Positions 6,279 through 9,821 of a DNA stretch of 9,821 bases are shown piece after piece (the stretch's first letter is position 1; every line of letters starts with the position of its first letter). The stretch covers positions 1 to 9,821 of the forward strand of contig JAAYBE010000254.1 in assembly GCA_012719015.1 (NCBI GenBank). The letters run 5' to 3'. The translations under genes and the position numbers were made by a program. Origin of the DNA: Actinomycetota bacterium. Its GTDB lineage: Bacteria; Actinomycetota; Thermoleophilia; UBA2241. Below the pieces are notes generated by a model, which was given only the letters and a program-made list of their open reading frames with translations, was not told the origin of the DNA and did no database searches.

Positions 6279-6809
6279 TCAGACGATGCCCGTGACCGCG
6301 CTCAGGAACAGGACGACGCAGCCCAGCGCGATGTTGAGGAGCAGCAACGACATGCTGAGCCGCGCCCGGCGGGCCGTGGGCGTCAAGCGACCGACGCCAG
6401 CGCCGCCGGCTCCATCCCGGCCCGCGGGGGCCGGTGCAGCAGGCCGCGGGCCTGCCAGTGCCAGACTCCGCACCAGCGCGACCACCACCATGGCGACGAC
6501 GACGCCGTGCTTGAGGGAGAGCGCGACGGAATAGGTGTCGCCCCAGGCGAAGAACCCCTCGAATCCGGGGTTCCGCCGGGCGAGCATGATCCCCGTTGCC
6601 GGCAGCACGACGATGCCCGCGTAGACGAACCATCGCAGGCGGGCCTGGAGCGCGCCCAGGAGCCGGAAGACCGCGGGCTGCCCGTCAAGCGTCCTCCGCG
6701 CCGCCGGCGCCACGCCGACGGCGATCACGATCATCCCTCCGATCCACAGAGCGGTGAACAGGTTGTGGACGAACAGGACGATCGCCGGGACCAACTCGCT
6801 CCCTGTCAT
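6279..6809 (-). CDS. CopD-domain-like integral membrane protein
   Basis: The 176-aa protein has four predicted membrane helices (about 6-33, 60-78, 100-119, 152-173). TM1 contains FVHNLFTALWIGGM with His15 and the WIGG turn, and TM3 begins SLKHGVVVA with His101. This pattern is typical of the copper-resistance-D / CopD-like membrane domain, in which these histidines are candidate metal or heme ligands. An Ala/Pro/Gly-rich cytoplasmic-looking linker (120-145) joins TM3 and TM4. The start is ATG 6809, with AAGGGGAG about 7 nt upstream; a longer frame to 6899 reads through the promoter region and is rejected. It is convergent with the first exporter (72-nt gap) and divergent from the second. The family call is moderately sure; a role in copper handling is not shown. 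Confidence 0.75.
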   Translation of the reverse strand: MTGSELVPAIVLFVHNLFTALWIGGMIVIAVGVAPAARRTLDGQPAVFRLLGALQARLRWFVYAGIVVLPATGIMLARRNPGFEGFFAWGDTYSVALSLKHGVVVAMVVVALVRSLALAGPRPAAPAPAGRDGAGGAGVGRLTPTARRARLSMSLLLLNIALGCVVLFLSAVTGIV

Positions 6810-6873
6810 GACTGTCTCCCCTTCCGGCCGATGCGGCGACCGGGCGACGCCTCGCCGCCTGAAGCCGCATTTC

Positions 6874-6903
6874 TTGACACAGGGAAATATATTCCTCAAT
6901 AAT
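6874..6903 (+). promoter_or_regulatory. Promoter for second exporter
   Basis: A perfect -35 TTGACA (6874-6879), an 18-nt spacer and AATAAT (6898-6903, five of six to TATAAT) lie in a distinctly AT-rich island. The predicted start is near 6910, giving a leader of about 26 nt before the ATG at 6936. This is among the best promoter matches in the window. Confidence 0.7.
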
Positions 6904-6915
6904 TCTCGCCGTCAA
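6886..6915 (-). promoter_or_regulatory. Opposing promoter for the CopD-like gene, overlapping the exporter promoter
   Basis: On the minus strand -35 TTGACG (plus 6910-6915) is followed by an 18-nt spacer and TATATT (plus 6886-6891, five of six to TATAAT). The predicted start is near 6879, with a leader of about 70 nt to the ATG at 6809. Its core occupies the same DNA as the rightward promoter, so the two should compete for polymerase. Confidence 0.6.
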
Positions 6916-6920
6916 GAATT
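6901..6920. repeat. Inverted repeat AATTCT-n8-AGAATT, candidate TetR operator
   Basis: Perfect 6-bp arms with an 8-nt spacer are centred on about 6910, the predicted transcription start of the second exporter. The 20-bp length and position suit a TetR-family dimer, and a tetR gene follows the exporter. No direct proof of binding. Confidence 0.4.
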
Positions 6921-6935
6921 CTACGGGGAGTGCAG

Positions 6936-8606
6936 ATGGAAGAGATACGATCGCGGAAATGGATGGTCCTGCTGACGGTCTCACTGGGACTGTTCATGGC
7001 GTTGCTTGACGCCACGATCGTCAACATCGCCGTCCCGGCGATCATGACGGAGATGGAGGCCGGGGTGACCAGGGTCTCCTGGGTACTGAACGCCTACAAC
7101 CTCGGCCTGCTGGCGCTGATCCTCGCCGTGGGCCGCCTCTCGGACCGGCTCGGCCAGAAGCGGGTCTTCCTCGCCGGCCTCACGCTCTTCACCGGGTTCT
7201 CGCTCGCCTGCGGGCTCGCCCCGTCCATCGACTGGCTCATCCTCTTCCGCGTCGGGCAGTCCGTCGGGGCCGCGGCGCTGATCCCCGTCTCGCTGTCGAT
7301 CCTGCTCGGCGTCTTCCCCGCACGGCAGCACGGCCTCGCGACCGGCCTCTGGGGCGGGATCGGCGCCGTCGCGGCGGCGCTCGGCCCGACGATCGGCGGC
7401 GCGCTCACTCAATACGCGTCGTGGAACTGGATCTTCTTCGTCAACGTCCCGATCGGTGCAGCCGGGATCGCCTTCGTGCTCACCTTCGTGCCGGAGCATC
7501 GTCGCGCGACACGTGGCGGGCTCGACCCGCTGGGCATCGGTCTCTCCGCCGCCGGCATCTTCGCCCTCACCCTGGCGCTGATCCAAGGTAACGGATGGGG
7601 GTGGACCTCGCCGGTCATCCTCGGCCTACTGGTGGGCGCCGCCGCGCTGCTCGTCACGTGGGTGCTCTGGGAACTGCGCACCCCGTCGCCGCTGTTCGAC
7701 CTGCGCCTGTTCGGCGACCGCGTCTTCGCCGGCGCGAGCGGCGGCATGCTCGTCATGGGTCTGTCCATGATGGGATCGATGTTCCTGCTCGTCATCTACA
7801 TGGTGAACGTGCTGGGTTACTCGGAGCTCGAGGCCGCCGTGGCGGTGACCCCCATGCCTGCCCTCGGAGCCTTGCTGGCGCCGCTCGTGGGGAAGTTGCT
7901 CGACCACGTCTCGCCGCGCGTGCCGGCCGCCGTCGGGATGCTGGCCATGGCGGCCGGCCTTCTGCTCCTTCGCCAATTGGAGCCGACCGCGACCCTCTGG
8001 GACGTCTCCTGGCGCACGCTGCTGCTCGGCGCCGGGCTCGGCTTCGCCATGCCGTCGCTGGCGATCGCCGGCATGAGCGCCGTCCCACACCACGCCGGCG
8101 GGGCCGGCTCCGGGGTGATCAACTGGGCGCGGCAGATGGGCTTCGTCCTCGGCGTCGCGCTCCTGGTCGCCGTCTTCTCCCACAGCATGACGGCCTCTAT
8201 GACCGACGCGGTCGGCCGGGCGGAGACGATCGTCGACCGCCAGGCAGGCGTGCCTGCGCCGGCCAAGACCGCCATCATGACCACGATCGAGCACAACGTG
8301 GCGGCCGCCTCCGCAAGCCCCGGACAGACGGTGAACGGGCTCGATCCGCTCGCCGGCGCGCCGCCGGCCGCGGGAGCCTCCGGCGCGCCGACGGCCGCCG
8401 GCGGCGCTCTCCAGGACGCCTTGAGGACGAAGCTCACGTCGGTCTTCGTGGCCGCGCGCAGCGACGCCTTCGACCTGCCGCTGCTCGTCGCCGCCTGCGT
8501 GGCGCTGCTCGGGGTCGCACCGGCGCTCCTCCTCGGACCCCGCCGTGCTCCAGCGCAACGCGGTGGTGGGGACGAGCCACGCAGCCCGCTCGCGGACGTC
8601 GTCTGA
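6936..8606 (+). CDS. DHA2-family MFS drug:H+ antiporter (14-TM), second paralogue
   Basis: This 556-aa inner-membrane exporter starts MEEIRSRKWMVLLTVSLG. It carries the DHA2 signature LLDATIVNIAVPAIM in TM1, motif A GRLSDRLGQKRVF, a motif-C-like GPTIGG and NWIFFVNVPIG. The last extracytoplasmic loop (about 417-510) is Ala-rich with DPLAGAP at 470-476, matching the first exporter at the same place. ATG 6936 is preferred over GTG 6930 because GGGGAG lies 5 nt before it and overlaps the GTG. Fifteen nt downstream is the tetR gene, and the promoter region has operator-like repeats, so TetR control is likely. Drug or toxic-metabolite efflux is the family role; the substrate is unknown. Confidence 0.93.
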   Translation: MEEIRSRKWMVLLTVSLGLFMALLDATIVNIAVPAIMTEMEAGVTRVSWVLNAYNLGLLALILAVGRLSDRLGQKRVFLAGLTLFTGFSLACGLAPSIDWLILFRVGQSVGAAALIPVSLSILLGVFPARQHGLATGLWGGIGAVAAALGPTIGGALTQYASWNWIFFVNVPIGAAGIAFVLTFVPEHRRATRGGLDPLGIGLSAAGIFALTLALIQGNGWGWTSPVILGLLVGAAALLVTWVLWELRTPSPLFDLRLFGDRVFAGASGGMLVMGLSMMGSMFLLVIYMVNVLGYSELEAAVAVTPMPALGALLAPLVGKLLDHVSPRVPAAVGMLAMAAGLLLLRQLEPTATLWDVSWRTLLLGAGLGFAMPSLAIAGMSAVPHHAGGAGSGVINWARQMGFVLGVALLVAVFSHSMTASMTDAVGRAETIVDRQAGVPAPAKTAIMTTIEHNVAAASASPGQTVNGLDPLAGAPPAAGASGAPTAAGGALQDALRTKLTSVFVAARSDAFDLPLLVAACVALLGVAPALLLGPRRAPAQRGGGDEPRSPLADVV

Positions 8607-8608
8607 GC

Positions 8609-8614
8609 TAGAAT
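8609..8614 (+). promoter_or_regulatory. -10 element for possible leaderless tetR transcript
   Basis: TAGAAT lies just after the exporter stop; its last base is 8 nt before the first base of the tetR GTG, placing the expected start at or next to the GTG itself. No recognisable -35 lies at the right distance, and no good Shine-Dalgarno precedes the GTG, which fits a leaderless mRNA. Confidence 0.4.
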
Positions 8615-8621
8615 CAGGCCG

Positions 8622-9251
8622 GTGAGCGGGAGCACGAAAGACCCGCGCCGGGCCGGCGGTCGCAGCGGACGCCGGCCCGGCGTCAGCGGCACACGGGAGG
8701 CCATCCTCGCGGCGGCGCGAGACGCCTTCGCCGCCGATGGTTACGACAGGGCCACGTTGACCGGCATCGCCGCCCGAGCATCCGTGGACCCGGCTCTCGT
8801 TCGCCACTTCTATGGGGACAAGGAGAGCCTCTTCGAGCGGGCGATGGAGATGCCGTGGGATGCAGAGGAGATCGTCGCGGCCACCGTCGCTGGAGATCCT
8901 GAGCGGATCGGAGAGCGCATCGTCCTCGGGTTCCTCGAGATCTGGGAGTCGGGGACGAGCCGAGAGGTGTTCCTCGCCATGATCCGCTCGGCGGTCACGC
9001 ACGAGACGGCCGCCGAGATGGTGAGGGAGCTCATCACCCGGCGGCTCGTCGGTCCGGTGACACGCGCGCTGCGCGTCCCCCACCCTGAGCTGCGGGCCAT
9101 CCTGATCGGGGCGCAGCTGCTCGGACTCGCGATGGTGAGGTACGTGACACGCGTCGAGCCGCTCGCCGGGCTCGACCGCGGGACGGTGGCGCGCGTGACG
9201 GGTCCCCACGTACAGCGCTACCTCGTGGATGATCTGGACGTGGACCCCTGA
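8622..9251 (+). CDS. TetR/AcrR-family transcriptional repressor
   Basis: The 209-aa protein has a basic N-terminal arm (RRAGGRSGRRPG) followed by a TetR_N domain at about 24-71: helix 1 TREAILAAARDAFAADGYDRAT, then the helix-turn-helix TGIAARASVDPALVRHFYGDKESLF. The C-terminal ligand/dimer domain ends with QLLGLAMVRYVTRVEPLAG (about 164-182) and HVQRYL, the pattern of the actinobacterial TetR_C_16 type. The GTG start at 8622 gives the expected length. It is 15 nt downstream of the second exporter on the same strand, so it is probably a ligand-released repressor of that operon and perhaps of the divergent copD-like gene. A private leaderless promoter is also possible. The ligand is unknown. 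Confidence 0.93.
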   Translation: MSGSTKDPRRAGGRSGRRPGVSGTREAILAAARDAFAADGYDRATLTGIAARASVDPALVRHFYGDKESLFERAMEMPWDAEEIVAATVAGDPERIGERIVLGFLEIWESGTSREVFLAMIRSAVTHETAAEMVRELITRRLVGPVTRALRVPHPELRAILIGAQLLGLAMVRYVTRVEPLAGLDRGTVARVTGPHVQRYLVDDLDVDP

Positions 9252-9277
9252 GGAGCGGGCGGCGACGCGCGGCCGGA

Positions 9278-9821
9278 TCAGATGAAGCGTGAGCGCAGCG
9301 CCGACGCGGCCTCCAGCAACTCGCCGGCGCTCGGTTGCTCGTACTCCGCGAAGCGGGCCTCGAGCGCCCTCCGCCGCGTCGCGTCGTCGTAATCGGCGAG
9401 GCGGCGGAAGACGCCCAGCCGCACGCCGACCGCGAACCGCGCCTGGTCGGCGCGCGGCCAGCCGAGGTACTCGTCCAGGACCGCCGTGAGGCGGGCGCGG
9501 TCGCGCGGGAGTGAACCCTCGAGCTCCTGCAGCAGGTTCAGCATGTGGTCGGAGCGGAGCTCGAACCGCGCATCGCCCACCTGCGTCAGCAGGTCGCGGA
9601 GCTCCCGCGCGATCTCGACGTCGTCGGGCAGCTCGAACCCGCCGGCCGCGGCGCGCGCGCCGAGCGGCGTGCCGGGCACCACCGCGGCCGTCCTGAGACG
9701 GACGACCGGGGGGTTCAGCGGGGGTGCGGACCACGCCACCTCGCGGATCACACGGGCGGAGCCCTCGACGTGCACGGCGGCGTCCGCGCGCCCGCCGAGC
9801 CCGGGCATGAGATAGAAGCAG
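9278..9821 (-). CDS. Radical SAM superfamily protein, C-terminal part, cut by window edge
   Basis: The frame is open at the right edge; about 180 residues are visible, beginning CFYLMPGLGGRAD. An ATG at 9808 is in frame but has no ribosome site and sits inside the conserved LMPGLGG motif, so the gene starts outside the window. The visible order is LMPGLGG, then VVRLRTAAVVPGTPL, a region rich in Glu/Arg (EIARELRDLL), then SDHMLNLLQELEGSLPRDR and a closing helical segment. This matches the C-terminal half of uncharacterised COG1032-like radical SAM proteins, whose CxxxCxxC Fe-S motif would be upstream and is not seen. Its stop lies 26 nt from the tetR stop, convergent. The reaction is unknown. 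Confidence 0.72.
   Translation of the reverse strand, partial: CFYLMPGLGGRADAAVHVEGSARVIREVAWSAPPLNPPVVRLRTAAVVPGTPLGARAAAGGFELPDDVEIARELRDLLTQVGDARFELRSDHMLNLLQELEGSLPRDRARLTAVLDEYLGWPRADQARFAVGVRLGVFRRLADYDDATRRRALEARFAEYEQPSAGELLEAASALRSRFI

Larger units (their letters stand above)
6871..6918. repeat. 8-bp inverted repeat embracing both promoters
   Basis: TTCTTGAC (6871-6878) and its exact complement GTCAAGAA (6911-6918) lie 40 bp apart start to start, each containing one of the two opposing -35 elements. Between them lies GGAA-n5-TTCC (6883-6895). The symmetry partly follows from two -35 boxes facing each other, but the shared TTC extension upstream of each is extra. Confidence 0.5.

Noticed and set aside
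7626..9734. 702-aa minus-strand frame spanning the second exporter, tetR and beyond
   Set aside because: It is antisense to two confident genes and has low-complexity Arg/Gly/His/Glu-rich content; no family motif.
1..9821. CRISPR arrays, tRNA or rRNA genes, insertion sequences, prophage attachment sites
   Set aside because: No regularly spaced repeats, no transposase or integrase, and no tRNA/rRNA-like sequence recognised on either strand.

Overview
The window is a GC-rich stretch of bacterial DNA. Its genes show strong GC bias at the third codon position, GTG starts are frequent, genes are tightly packed and Shine-Dalgarno sites are canonical. Together with two DHA2-type drug exporters, a TetR regulator of the actinobacterial type and a non-pyrrolysine MttB-like methyltransferase, this suggests a high-GC actinomycete-like organism (Actinomycetota, possibly a deep lineage such as Thermoleophilia). 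That placement is inference; there is no rRNA or marker gene here.

Left half (1-3761, minus strand): one likely operon reading right to left. It encodes a DeoR-family regulator, a choline/homoserine-kinase-like phosphotransferase, an MttB-superfamily corrinoid methyltransferase without an internal amber codon, and the N-terminal part of a corrinoid carrier protein cut by the window edge. The last three make a methyl-transfer module with an unusual partner, a small-molecule kinase, under a regulator class that usually senses phosphorylated metabolites. A good promoter (TTGACA-16-TAAGAT) lies upstream of deoR, and 10-bp-phased TGTGCG repeats sit on its predicted transcription start.

Middle (3762-4281): about 520 bases without a convincing gene, separating the divergent left operon from the exporter side. 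It holds the operon promoter, phased repeats, a 38-nt imperfect inverted repeat and a small palindrome next to a possible -35.

Right half (4282-9251): a small coding-like ORF (72 aa, strong Shine-Dalgarno) overlaps by 4 nt a 14-TM DHA2 exporter. A convergent CopD-like 4-TM protein follows. Then, divergent from copD across a 126-nt gap with two overlapping opposite promoters, come a second paralogous DHA2 exporter and a TetR regulator that may also be expressed from a leaderless promoter. The two exporters share an unusual ~95-residue extracytoplasmic loop carrying DPLAGAP. The natural reading is a TetR-controlled efflux locus that has undergone transporter duplication.

Right edge (9278-9821, minus): the C-terminal part of a radical SAM protein, whose Fe-S cluster domain would lie beyond the window.
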